NCBI GenBank assembly: GCA_022823185.1
Contig: JAJDXQ010000020.1
Span: 186,001 to 250,000 of the forward strand
Length of the DNA stretch: 64,000 nucleotides
Origin: Caldilineaceae bacterium
Lineage (GTDB): Bacteria > Chloroflexota > Anaerolineae > Caldilineales > Caldilineaceae
Direction of reading: 5' to 3'
The position numbers and the translations under genes are program-made. Below, in pieces: positions 8,712-17,511 of the stretch. The first letter of the stretch is position 1. The number at the start of each line of letters is the position of its first letter. Under the pieces are notes generated by a model, which made no database searches, had not been told where the DNA came from, and saw nothing but the letters and a program-made list of their open reading frames with translations.

Positions 8712-9980
8712 ATGAAAAACACGGATCAACTGACGAAAATACGGCTTCAGAAACGCTTTGCCAGGCGCCAAACCTGGACTGTCCTGTCGCTGGCCCTGCT
8801 TCTGCTCCTCGTCTGGGGAGGGACCGCCGCGGCAGCTACGGGGGAAGAGAGAATCAAACCTGAGCCCGGTGTCTTGATTGTTTCCGTAGCAAACGAAACG
8901 CCTGCGGCGGAAGCGGGCCTTGCGCGCGGCGACATTCTGCTTGCAATCGACGGCGACCGGGTCAATACCGCAGCCGAGCTCAGGCATGTCATTCTGATGC
9001 AGGACCCAGGCGACACTCTTGAGCTGACCGTGAAGCGCGGCGAGGAAGAACTGACACTGACCGTCACGCTGGCCGACCAGGATGGCTATCCTCTGCTCGG
9101 TGTGAGCGCAGAGGTATCCATTGGTCAGCGACAGATGACGCGAAGAGGGCGCTCCTTTGGAACGCCCGGTTTTGGACGCGCCCCCTTCATGGAGAGGTTC
9201 AGAGGAATGGATCGCTTCTCCGTCGTACCGGGTACCGGCGCGATGATCTCCGATGTCCTGGAAGGCAGCCCCGCCGCAGAGGCCGGCCTGCTTGCAGGTG
9301 ACCTCATCACGTCCGTCGGCGAAACCGCGATCACGGGTATGGGAGACCTGGCTGACGCCATCGCTTCGCACAGCCCCGGCGACGAGGTCGAGCTGACCGT
9401 TGAGAGGGACGGAGAGGCGATCAGCCTGACCGTCGCGCTGGGAGCCCACCCGGATGACGAAGCAAAGGCATTCATCGGCGTTCGCATCGCCCCCGGCCAC
9501 CACTTCCGAATGGACATGGAGGGGTCGGAACTTGATCGACGCCGGCAGCATGGCGGCCGCTTTGGATTCGGACTGCCGCATTGGGGTCGATTCAATAACC
9601 TACCCTTTGCCAGCGGCGTTCCCGAAGGCGCCTTGGTGATGGGCGTGCAGGACGAAGGGCCGGCCTCCGTCGCGGAACTGCAGGAGGGCGACGTGATCAT
9701 CGCCGTCGACGAGACCGAAATCACGAACCGCCAGGACCTCGTAGATGCCCTGGCAAACCACAGCCCGGGCGACGAGGTTGTCCTGACCGTCAATCGCATG
9801 GACGAAATCCTGTCGGCAACCGTGACTTTGGGATCACATCCGGACGACGAAACAAAGGCGTTTCTCGGCGTGTCCATCATGCCAGTGGAACGCTTCCTCC
9901 CGTTTATCCGGGAAGAGGACGGCAAGGGCCGCTGGGAACGGCAGGTAGACGAGGACAAGGAGTCCGAGAGCAACTCCTAG
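8712..9980 (+). CDS. Exported triple-PDZ-domain protein
   Basis: This 422-aa protein has a basic N-terminus and one hydrophobic segment at about residues 23-42 ending GGTAAAATG, so it is secreted or membrane-anchored. Three PDZ domains follow (about 45-125, 170-258 and 310-395), each with the ligand-loop/helix pattern A-AEAGL or ASVAELQEGD, then GD-(L/V)I and a D-L-x-(D/N)A-(I/L) helix. There is no trypsin-like or other protease domain, so it cannot be a DegP/HtrA enzyme. It may sense or present unfolded C-termini outside the membrane. I chose ATG 8712, which has AAAGGAG 6-12 bases upstream. A 15-bp terminator follows at 10073. Confidence 0.85.
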   Translation: MKNTDQLTKIRLQKRFARRQTWTVLSLALLLLLVWGGTAAAATGEERIKPEPGVLIVSVANETPAAEAGLARGDILLAIDGDRVNTAAELRHVILMQDPGDTLELTVKRGEEELTLTVTLADQDGYPLLGVSAEVSIGQRQMTRRGRSFGTPGFGRAPFMERFRGMDRFSVVPGTGAMISDVLEGSPAAEAGLLAGDLITSVGETAITGMGDLADAIASHSPGDEVELTVERDGEAISLTVALGAHPDDEAKAFIGVRIAPGHHFRMDMEGSELDRRRQHGGRFGFGLPHWGRFNNLPFASGVPEGALVMGVQDEGPASVAELQEGDVIIAVDETEITNRQDLVDALANHSPGDEVVLTVNRMDEILSATVTLGSHPDDETKAFLGVSIMPVERFLPFIREEDGKGRWERQVDEDKESESNS

Positions 9981-10072
9981 ACGGATTCCTGCACGGCAGC
10001 GTACCGCGCCGTCACAACCAGCTTCTCACGACGACGTGGGAGCGCTCCTGAAGTAGAAGCAACTGCATGTTC

Positions 10073-10118
10073 CCCCTTACTCTGCGGTCCAGCGCCGGGC
10101 CGCAGAGTAAGGGGTTTT
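10073..10118 (+). terminator. Strong rho-independent terminator after the PDZ gene
   Basis: A perfect 15-bp stem (10073-10087 with 10100-10114) with a 12-base loop is followed by TTTT. It separates the PDZ gene from the sensor kinase 72 bases downstream. Confidence 0.92.
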
Positions 10119-10190
10119 AGGCAAGTTCGCCATGGCAAGCAGCGCGACGAGTTGTCTCGGCCCGCTGCTTGCAGGTGAAAAGGGGCAAGA

Positions 10191-11918
10191 ATGATTCATT
10201 CGATCCGCTGGCGACTGATAATCAGCTATACCGCCCTGACGATCCTCACGATTCTGCTGATCAGCATCGTCGCCCTCAACCTGCTCACACGTTACATGGC
10301 AGCCCGTGAACATGAAACCCTTGCGCTCAACGCCGAGGCCGTCTCCCGCATCGCCCGGCCCTACCTGATCCACCGTGACCGGGACATCCGCCTCCAGCAG
10401 CTGGCCATCACCTCCGGTTTTCTCACCAATACAGACCTGACAATCCTCGACCAGGACAGGCGCGTCATCGCCTACTCCCAGGCGCGCCCTGCCGCGTTGG
10501 ATTCGGGGTCGGCGCTCACGACCCTGCTGAGCGAACTTTCCCGCAGCGGCAGAGAATCCTGGAAAAGAGGAATGGTCAGTCCCGTAATTGTCGTTTCGGG
10601 GGCCGGTCATCCGCGAGGAATGCTGGCGCTGGACCTGGACGAAGAGGAATACCCCGCCGAGAACGCGGCCGCCCTGTCCCTCGAAAGGCGGCCTGGCTTC
10701 CTTGGGGACAGGCTGGTCATCATAGATCCTGCTTCAGCTTCGCCCGGCGACGGTGACGCCGCCCCAAACGGCGCCGTAGCCGCCTCTGATCCATCGGCTC
10801 CCCGCATCTGGCGTATCGTTTTCGGCTATACGCCTGATTCCGTGCCCGCCCCGGCGCAGGGGCCTGAAGTCACCGTTCCCGTCCACTTTGACAATCAGGT
10901 CGTTGGTTTCGTTCAGATGACCAACAGGTTTACATTCTTCGCCGAACCCCTTCTCGCTATCCGCCGCGCCCTTGTCGTGGCCGGCTTGGGCGCCGTGCTG
11001 GTTGCCGTTCTGCTGGGTTTCCTGATGAGCCGAACCCTGACTGCTCCCCTTATGGTCCTGTCCAGCACCACCCGGAAGATGGAAGCGGGCGACCTCGCTG
11101 TTCGCGCGCCGGAATCGGTGGGTGAAATCGGCGACCTCTCGCGCCGCTTCAACCGCATGGCAGCCAGGCTTCAGGCCTCCTTCGCCGACCTGGCCGCCGA
11201 GCGCGATGCCCTGCGCCGTTTCATCGCCGACGCATCTCACGAGTTGCGTACGCCGCTCACAGCGCTCCGGCAATTCGTGGAAATCCTTCAGGGAAAGGCC
11301 GGCGGCGAGCCGGAGACGCGCGCAGAGTTCCTCACCGAAAGCCAGCGCCAGCTGGAACGTCTACAGTGGATAACCGGCCATCTGCTCGACCTCTCCAGAC
11401 TCGATGGCGGCGTGGCCGCGCTGGACATTGCGCAACATGACCCCGTTCACATTTTGGAAGAGGCGCTGGCCCCCTTCCGGTCGGTCGCAGACGCCAATCA
11501 GATCGAACTGCGGCTGACTGTGGAGGACGGCCTCGATTCGATCTGGTGTGACAGGGTCAGCCTGGAGATGGCCTTGGCCAACCTCCTCGACAACGCGCTC
11601 AAATTCACCCCTGAGGGCGGTCTCGTGGAAATCACGGCATCAAGCGCTGACCAGGAAACCCTGCTTTCCGTCCGTGACAACGGGCCAGGCATTCAACCGG
11701 CTGACAAGGACCAACTGTTCGAGCGCTTCTATCGCGGGGAAGGAAGTCAATCGCTTCCCGGCGTCGGTCTGGGCCTGGCAATCGTCAAGAGCGCAGTGGA
11801 AGCGCATCGCGGCAGCGTGCAAGTGGAAAGCGACTCCGGGGCCGTCTTTACCCTCTCTCTTCCCTCAGACCCGCCCGAGGCGACTGGGCCTGGCTCGAAC
11901 CCGGCGCCCCTCGGCTAG
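10191..11918 (+). CDS. Membrane sensor histidine kinase
   Basis: This 575-aa kinase has a first membrane helix at about residues 8-30, an extracytoplasmic sensor domain (about 31-258) and a second helix (about 261-280). A HAMP linker (281-333) follows, then the dimerisation/phosphoacceptor box FIADASHELRTPL with His350. The ATPase domain has the N-box LANLLDNALKFTP, the G1 box VRDNGPGI and the G2 box GVGLGLAIV. This is the layout of BaeS/envelope-stress kinases. The orphan OmpR-type regulator at 7746 is the likely partner, with the PDZ gene between them. A strong terminator upstream means it needs its own promoter, which I could not place. Confidence 0.93.
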   Translation: MIHSIRWRLIISYTALTILTILLISIVALNLLTRYMAAREHETLALNAEAVSRIARPYLIHRDRDIRLQQLAITSGFLTNTDLTILDQDRRVIAYSQARPAALDSGSALTTLLSELSRSGRESWKRGMVSPVIVVSGAGHPRGMLALDLDEEEYPAENAAALSLERRPGFLGDRLVIIDPASASPGDGDAAPNGAVAASDPSAPRIWRIVFGYTPDSVPAPAQGPEVTVPVHFDNQVVGFVQMTNRFTFFAEPLLAIRRALVVAGLGAVLVAVLLGFLMSRTLTAPLMVLSSTTRKMEAGDLAVRAPESVGEIGDLSRRFNRMAARLQASFADLAAERDALRRFIADASHELRTPLTALRQFVEILQGKAGGEPETRAEFLTESQRQLERLQWITGHLLDLSRLDGGVAALDIAQHDPVHILEEALAPFRSVADANQIELRLTVEDGLDSIWCDRVSLEMALANLLDNALKFTPEGGLVEITASSADQETLLSVRDNGPGIQPADKDQLFERFYRGEGSQSLPGVGLGLAIVKSAVEAHRGSVQVESDSGAVFTLSLPSDPPEATGPGSNPAPLG

Positions 11919-11956
11919 CGCGGCTTCCCAACCGTCGACATCCTCCCAAACAGGGA

Positions 11957-11989
11957 CGAAAAACCCGGCGCAAGTCAAGGCGCCGGGTT
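11957..11989. terminator. Bidirectional terminator between convergent genes
   Basis: A 10-bp stem (11962-11971 with 11980-11989) has an 8-base loop. On the minus strand it reads GGGTTTTTCG afterwards, good for stopping the Trm112-like gene. On the plus strand the tail TTCTCTC is weaker but could stop the kinase gene. Confidence 0.75.
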
Positions 11990-12096
11990 CTCTCATCATG
12001 CGAATTTCAAACCCAATGAGAATTGGGCTCCTGCCGGTCACGCCCCTCCAACTCTCAGGCCGGAGGCCGCGCGCCCTTCTCCAATCCAGACTCGTA

Positions 12097-12474
12097 TCAG
12101 GCTGAAGACGCCTCCGCCTGCTGCTGACCGTTCTGGATCAGGCTTTTGTCCTGGTATTTCTTGCCCTCTTCGATCAGCATGACCGGAATCCCATTGCGAA
12201 TGGGATAGCGGTATCCGTTACGGGGATTCAGCAGAAACTTGCTGTCGTCCATCAGCTGCAGCTTGCCTTTATCCTCCGGATCGACCAGGATTTCCAGCAG
12301 TTGCGGGCTCACCTCGCCGCCCAAGGGCGCGTCCTCCAGAGGCGTAACCGGCGTCTCAGGCAGAACGCCGCTTCCTGCCCCCTCGGACTGCCCTTGTCCC
12401 AGGACCTGCTTCAGCACATAGACAACGCCGGCGGCAAAGCCGACAAAGAACAGGAATTTGAGCAGCTTTTTCAT
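12097..12474 (-). CDS. Membrane-anchored Trm112-like protein
   Basis: This 125-aa protein begins with a lysine pair and a hydrophobic helix (about residues 5-26), i.e. an N-terminal anchor. A spacer follows, then a Trm112-type core (about 56-100): LLEILVDPEDKGKL, then GYRYPIRNGIPVMLIEEG. The core normally serves as a small scaffold or activator of methyltransferases. The cysteines of zinc-binding Trm112 members are absent here (EDKG in place of CP-C). The anchor is unusual for the family. No methyltransferase gene is adjacent. Confidence 0.75.
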   Translation of the reverse strand: MKKLLKFLFFVGFAAGVVYVLKQVLGQGQSEGAGSGVLPETPVTPLEDAPLGGEVSPQLLEILVDPEDKGKLQLMDDSKFLLNPRNGYRYPIRNGIPVMLIEEGKKYQDKSLIQNGQQQAEASSA

Positions 12475-12776
12475 CGCGCGCCTCCCTCTTTCGATTCAAG
12501 ACTCAAACATCACAGTTGCTGCCATCGTAGCACACACACTTCCCTCGAGAAAATCCACAGGCCCCTGCCGCTACACCAGCCAGCCCTCTGCGCCACCCAC
12601 TGACCACTGCAGTTCTGACCCCTGCCGTTCCGACCAGATTTCCTTGCATGATCGCCGCCGCTGCTGTATAGTCCTGTCATTGGGCGCGGCGGATGGGACA
12701 TTGGCCCTCGCCCCCGACGGCTCGCTGCCTCTCCTGCCCGCCGTGATTCGGATTCCGCATGGAAACGGGAACGGGA

Positions 12777-13076
12777 ATGGCCGGCTCCGATGGTCCCTTT
12801 CAGATCGAACTGAATTCGTTTTCCCAGGCGCAAAGCGCAGCCGCAAACGCAGTCCGCTACGTGGCAAATTCCGAGTTCAACCAGGCTGTTCTGTTCTTTA
12901 AGGACGGGAGTTATCTGCAGTTCGAGCACAAAGGGCGAGACAAGCGCTGGGCGCAAGCGTCCGCGCAACGTACGCAAGCCGACCGCGCCTGTCTCGGCAT
13001 GAGCCACTTCCGGCTCAATGCCCTCCACCTGCAGCTCTACTTTGAAGATGGCAGCGATGTCGCCTTCACAATTTGA
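12777..13076 (+). CDS. Small unknown protein, paired with next gene
   Basis: This protein of 99 residues (105 if it starts at ATG 12759) contains the segments SFSQAQSAAANAVRY, NQAVLFFKDGSYLQFEH and LHLQLYFEDGSDVAF. The two short DGS hairpins at similar spacing suggest a small beta-rich fold. The codon pattern is protein-like and the next gene follows after 35 bases, so the two probably form one transcript. I do not recognise a family. Confidence 0.55.
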   Translation: MAGSDGPFQIELNSFSQAQSAAANAVRYVANSEFNQAVLFFKDGSYLQFEHKGRDKRWAQASAQRTQADRACLGMSHFRLNALHLQLYFEDGSDVAFTI

Positions 13077-13111
13077 CGAGGCCTGTCGTTCCAAAGTGAG
13101 GAGAACCAACC

Positions 13112-13309
13112 ATGGCGCGCATCGATGAAAGACAGGAGTTCAGCAGCTGGCTGCTGGCGCTTCAGGCCGGCGTTTTGACTGAAATACAGTTGGACACGCT
13201 CCAGCAACTGATCGACGACGGCAAAGCGGTCGATCTCGAAGCCGCGGCCCGCTATCTCGACTGGCAGGACTCCGTAATTGATCCCACCGAGCACTTTTAC
13301 GGCCACTGA
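13112..13309 (+). CDS. Small helical protein of unknown function
   Basis: This 65-aa protein has a clear Shine-Dalgarno (GAGGAG 7-12 bases before the ATG). It is predicted all-helical and acidic: DERQEFSSWLLALQAG, then IQLDTLQQLIDDGKAV and LEAAARYLDWQDS. It lies 35 bases after the other small gene and ends at a bidirectional terminator. The family is unrecognised. The size and helical pattern would fit a small adaptor or antitoxin-like protein, but nothing else supports either. Confidence 0.6.
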   Translation: MARIDERQEFSSWLLALQAGVLTEIQLDTLQQLIDDGKAVDLEAAARYLDWQDSVIDPTEHFYGH

Positions 13310-13335
13310 TTGGGAAGTTCCGCCAAAAGAATGAA

Positions 13336-13375
13336 AGAAAAAAGCGGGCAGTTGACAACCAACTGCCCGCCTTTT
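13336..13375. terminator. Bidirectional terminator
   Basis: A perfect 11-bp stem (13344-13354 with 13360-13370) with a 5-base loop is flanked by CTTTT on the plus strand. On the other side an A-tract gives a T-tract on the minus strand. It sits exactly between the convergent small gene and the M16 peptidase gene. Confidence 0.93.
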
Positions 13376-13394
13376 GTTGGATTTCCTTGCCAGC

Positions 13395-16300
13395 CTATTC
13401 CGCAAAGTCCTCCGGATACAACGACACCAGAATATACCGGTCCAGCGGCAGGAATTCCAGCGCGGAGGCCTGGACCCCTTCCGCCGTCACCGCGTCGGTC
13501 CGGCTCTCGACGACGCCCAGGTCGACAAAGTTCGCCAGGTCCACATCGCCTTCGGCGGCGTAGTATTCCAGTATACGCAGCCAGTAACTGTTCTGCTCCA
13601 ACTGTTCCTCTCGCTGGCGAACGATCTGCGCCCTGGCTTTCTCCAACAGGTCTTCTCTTGGCCCGTCCGCCTGAACTTCGGAGATCAGGCCGAAGAGGGC
13701 ATCCACCAACTCCTGAACACGGGCCGGATCGCTGCCGAAGTACAGTGAAATCTCGTAGAGACCGTCCGGTTCGGGCAGCACTGAGGCGGACGCGCCGTAG
13801 GCATAGACGCCGCCCAGCTCCTCACGCAACTCCTCGCGCATCAGGATATCCAGAATTGTCTCCAGCATTCGCAGGTGCAGCCGGTTCTCCAGAGAATCAT
13901 CGCCAGGCCCCGTGAACAGAATCGTCGTCAGGCTCTGCTCGTCCTGGCCGCGATAGACGGGCACCTCGATGACACCGGCGGGCGGGTCCGGAGCAACGTC
14001 CTGCCAGGTCTCGGAACGATCCAGAGAGGGCAGATTGCCCAGGTATCTTTGCGACCAGTCGACCATCCGCTCCAGATCGAAATTGCCGACAAAGACGAAT
14101 GTGAAATCACTGAAATCGGCGAAACGGTCCTGGTAGATGTCGAAAGCCCGCTCCAGGTCGAGCGAATCGATAATATCCAGGGTAGGAACATTGCGCCGCA
14201 CGGAATCGCCGTAGCGGGCTTCAATGAAGGCGTCGGTCAACGCGCTGAACGGGTCCAGTTCACGATTGCGCAGGGATTCCGTGTACTGGTCCTTCAGCGT
14301 GACAAACGCATCGTCGTCCGCGTTCGCTGCCGTGCCATACAGGTAGACGAGCTGGAACAACGTCTCGATGTACTCCTGCCCCGAATGGCCGTTAAACCCT
14401 TCCTCCAGCTCACCGATGTAGGGAGCGACCGCCACAGACTTGTCAGCAAGCAGGCGCTGCAGCGCCGCGTAGCTCACCTCTCCCACCGCGCTCTGGCTCA
14501 CGATACTGTCGATGAAATCGGCCTCCGGATAGTCGTCATCGCTGACCAGAGAGGAGCCGCCGGGGCTGCTCGCGCTGAACAGAATCTCCTCCTCCTTGAA
14601 AGCCGTCGGCTTTAGCAGGACGCGGACCCCGTTGGCAAGCGTAATGTCCGTCACTTCGTAGGTTTCGTCCGTCTGTCGGGAGAGAATCTCCACCGGCTCC
14701 GGAATCTCGGTCAACAGCGCTGTGACCGCCTCAATGTCCTGGTAGGGGTCTACCTGCTTTGTCCGAACGTCGGCGATCACCGCGGCCAGTTCATCCTCAT
14801 TGGGCAGGCTATCCGCGTCCCGCTCCGGTCCGACGACAAATACCGAGCGATTGCTTCCGCCCACATACAGTTCCGCCCTCTGATTGACGTCGTCGCGGCT
14901 GATCCCCTCCAACAGCCGTCCCACCAGCTCAAATTCCACCGCGATGCCGGGAACGGCCTCGTTTTCCAGGAAGTTGCGGCTATACTCGCTCGCCAGTGAG
15001 TGGTTGCGAAGGTTCTCGCGGTCATTGTAAAGGCGCTCATAGGTGTTCAGTATGTCCGATTTGGCTCGCTCAACTTCGGCTGCCGTGAAGCCGTGGCGGC
15101 GCACGCGCTCCACTTCGGTCAGGGCAGCGTCGAGGCTGGAAAGCGCCTCGCCCTGGCGAACCTGCACGCCGACCACCTGGTAGCTCACGCCCCGCACCAG
15201 TTGGCCCTCACTGACAAATGCCCCCAGGAACGGAGAGTCCGCCTCCCGCGTGATGTCGTCAAGCCGGAAATTGAGCATTTTGTAGAACAGGTTGCCAATC
15301 AACCGGTCGCGGAAAACACCCGGCGAGCTCAGATCCGGCGCCGCCTGCCTGTAGATGATCTGGGCAATCGTCACCGGAAACTCCGGGTCGGTCAGTATCA
15401 GATAGCCTGTGTCCTCATAGTCGGGCAGAGAGTAGGAGACACGCGGCCGGACCGTCTCGGGGGCTTCAATCCCGCCGAAATGTTCAATAATCTTCGTCTC
15501 AACCGCGTCCTCGTCAATATCGCCCACCACAATGACCGCCATCAGGTCAGGCCGGTACCAGTCCTCGTAGAACCTGCGCAAAGTCTCCGGCGGCGTGTTC
15601 CGCACAATCTCCATGTCCCCGATCGGCATCCGGTCCGTATACCGGGATTCGCCCAGCATCAGCGGGAACAGCTGCTTGTTCAGCCTGCCGCTGGCATTCT
15701 GATCACGCAGGCGCTCTTCTTCCAGAATCACGCCGCGCTCGCTCTCGACCTCGTCATCGGCGATCGTTGCCCGGCTGGCCCAATCCTCCGCGACCTGAAA
15801 CGTCGTGCTGATGATCTCCTCATCGTCGGTGGGGAATTCCAGGAAATAGACCGTCTCGTCAAAGGACGTATAGGCGTTCACGTCCGGCCCGAACGACATG
15901 CCCACGGTCTCGAAATAGTCGATCAGCGCCTGCTTGGGAAAGCGTTCGGTGCCATTGAACATCATGTGCTCAAGAAAATGGGCCAGCCCTAACTGGTCCT
16001 CATCCTCCTGCAGTGAACCCGCGTTCACGACAAGCATCAGCGTCGCACGGTTGGCCGGCTCCGTATTGTGACGAATGTAATAGGTAAGGCCGTTGTCCAG
16101 CTTCGCCTTGCGGATGCTCGGGTCAAGCGGGATGGCCGCGTTCATGTCCAACATCTCGCTGTCGAGATCCAGGCTCGCCTGCGCCTGTTCAGTCTCCGGC
16201 GCTTGCGCATCCGCTTGCTCCGAGCCGGACTCCGTCCCCTCCAGTGCGCCGGCGGCAGGCGGTTCGATGCCCTCGCACGCACTGACAAGCAGCGCAATGA

Positions 16301-16412
16301 GCAAGAGCAGGCCCACCAGTAGCTTGGCCCTCCCTGCTGTGCGCACTACGAAAGTACTACGTCCCGCCTGCCTCCGGGACGCAACAGGCTGCTTCATCGT
16401 AAATCCAGTCAT
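13395..16412 (-). CDS. Lipoprotein M16 (pitrilysin-type) zinc metallopeptidase
   Basis: This 1005-aa protein has a lipoprotein signal (hydrophobic 31-42, lipobox LVSAC with Cys46), then an acidic linker and an M16 N-terminal domain. The inverted zinc motif is HFLEH (His145, Glu148, His149), and the third ligand is Glu225 in EVESERGVI, 76 residues after His149, as the family requires. Three further M16-type domains complete a pitrilysin-sized double unit; the second half lacks an HxxEH. It probably degrades peptides outside the membrane. I chose ATG 16412 because AAGGAGCC lies 5-12 bases upstream; the frame is open to 16517. Confidence 0.93.
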   Translation of the reverse strand: MTGFTMKQPVASRRQAGRSTFVVRTAGRAKLLVGLLLLIALLVSACEGIEPPAAGALEGTESGSEQADAQAPETEQAQASLDLDSEMLDMNAAIPLDPSIRKAKLDNGLTYYIRHNTEPANRATLMLVVNAGSLQEDEDQLGLAHFLEHMMFNGTERFPKQALIDYFETVGMSFGPDVNAYTSFDETVYFLEFPTDDEEIISTTFQVAEDWASRATIADDEVESERGVILEEERLRDQNASGRLNKQLFPLMLGESRYTDRMPIGDMEIVRNTPPETLRRFYEDWYRPDLMAVIVVGDIDEDAVETKIIEHFGGIEAPETVRPRVSYSLPDYEDTGYLILTDPEFPVTIAQIIYRQAAPDLSSPGVFRDRLIGNLFYKMLNFRLDDITREADSPFLGAFVSEGQLVRGVSYQVVGVQVRQGEALSSLDAALTEVERVRRHGFTAAEVERAKSDILNTYERLYNDRENLRNHSLASEYSRNFLENEAVPGIAVEFELVGRLLEGISRDDVNQRAELYVGGSNRSVFVVGPERDADSLPNEDELAAVIADVRTKQVDPYQDIEAVTALLTEIPEPVEILSRQTDETYEVTDITLANGVRVLLKPTAFKEEEILFSASSPGGSSLVSDDDYPEADFIDSIVSQSAVGEVSYAALQRLLADKSVAVAPYIGELEEGFNGHSGQEYIETLFQLVYLYGTAANADDDAFVTLKDQYTESLRNRELDPFSALTDAFIEARYGDSVRRNVPTLDIIDSLDLERAFDIYQDRFADFSDFTFVFVGNFDLERMVDWSQRYLGNLPSLDRSETWQDVAPDPPAGVIEVPVYRGQDEQSLTTILFTGPGDDSLENRLHLRMLETILDILMREELREELGGVYAYGASASVLPEPDGLYEISLYFGSDPARVQELVDALFGLISEVQADGPREDLLEKARAQIVRQREEQLEQNSYWLRILEYYAAEGDVDLANFVDLGVVESRTDAVTAEGVQASALEFLPLDRYILVSLYPEDFAE

Positions 16413-17239
16413 TCTTGGCTCCTTATTCTTTTCGGTTTCCAAGTAGCCCGCTCTGGCGACTACCAGTGTAAGCAATAATTGTGAATTTCCTGTTGTCCTG
16501 GGATGTAGCTTTCTCAATCTTCAACGCCAACTTTTCGGGCCGTTCTGCCAAGCCCCGGCGCCTGGCCGTTCTTCGCTTGCGTTTTGGGCGGTCGGCCCGC
16601 AGGGCCTCACTTGCGCGGGATTCCGGCCGCAACGCCCTCTGCCACCTGTCCCACTCTACCTTGGCGCGAGACTGGTTCGGTTGCGCCCAGCCGCCTATGA
16701 CTCCGCACACGCACGGCCACTGGCCGCGCTTCACAAACCGCCCTGGCTGCGCGTGTTCTGCGTCCAATTCAACTGGCCCTTGCGCTCGTCGAATGCCGCG
16801 CTTCTGACATGGCCGGGCAAAATTGGCTCGCCGGAAAAGTATAAGGGATCCGCGAACCAAGCCCCAAAATAAAGAAGGCCAGGACCGGCCAAATTCCGCC
16901 GCAAGGTGAGGAGAGAGGGGGGAGACGCGAGAAAACAAGGAGAGGGGAGTAAGGAGTGTGAATGGGAGGAAAGCGCGGGAAGCGGTCAAGATTGGGAAGA
17001 GGGTCGGGCGAACCTGGATTACAACAGTGGTCAGTTGTCTGAACGGGGATTTGGGGGGATTTAAGGGATTTGGGGGATGGGTTGATGGCTGGACGGGGAT
17101 GTGGGGGGAAGAGAGAGCAAGGGATGGGCTCTGACTGGTGGGCGAGCGGTGGAGAGAAGGGCAAGGGAACTGCGGGGGAAGGGCGCGAGGGAGGTGTTGG
17201 CGTTTCTGATTGGAGGCGCGTTTCTGTGAGGAGGGGCTT

Positions 17240-17255
17240 GGGCGCCCACAAGGGG
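17240..17255 (+). repeat. Palindromic intergenic repeat core, copy 1
   Basis: GGGCGCCCACAAGGGG. The same 16 bases recur at 17330-17345. The GGGCGCCC part is itself a palindrome. Confidence 0.7.
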
Positions 17256-17329
17256 ATGGAACCGCAGTAGTCAGCGGGTGGAGGGAAGGGCAGGCGCCGC
17301 GAGGCGGGCAAACGTTGGGTCGGTGGGGA

Positions 17330-17360
17330 GGGCGCCCACAAGGGGCGCCCCTACAGGGGG
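17330..17360 (+). repeat. Palindromic intergenic repeat, copy 2 (longer)
   Basis: This copy repeats the 16-base core of 17240-17255 exactly. It continues into CGCCCCTACAGGGGG, giving two nested GGGCGCCC-type palindromes. It resembles short interspersed GC-rich repeats that I recall from Chloroflexota and cyanobacterial intergenic DNA. Confidence 0.7.
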
Positions 17361-17511
17361 AGGCGGAGCGCGTAGATGCCGCGGGGCAACGATTTGGGGC
17401 CGGGGCAGAATTGGCGCAAGTCTGAGGCTGCTTCAGGAAACTCACGATGGCGCCTTCAGCCCGCTTCTCCTGGCTGCCCCAAATTGGACTGCTCCCCTTC
17501 CTGGAACAGGC

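Larger units (their letters stand above)
16413..17511. other. Long gene-poor, purine-rich intergenic region
   Basis: About 1.1 kb has no protein that I believe. From about 16890 to 17360 the plus strand is strongly G/purine-rich, with many runs of 3-6 G (for example around 17046-17115), which gives false Pro-rich frames on the minus strand. It holds two copies of a palindromic repeat core (17240 and 17330). The minus-strand frame at 16423-17523 begins with no recognisable domain. I see no tRNA or other structured RNA. Confidence 0.6.
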
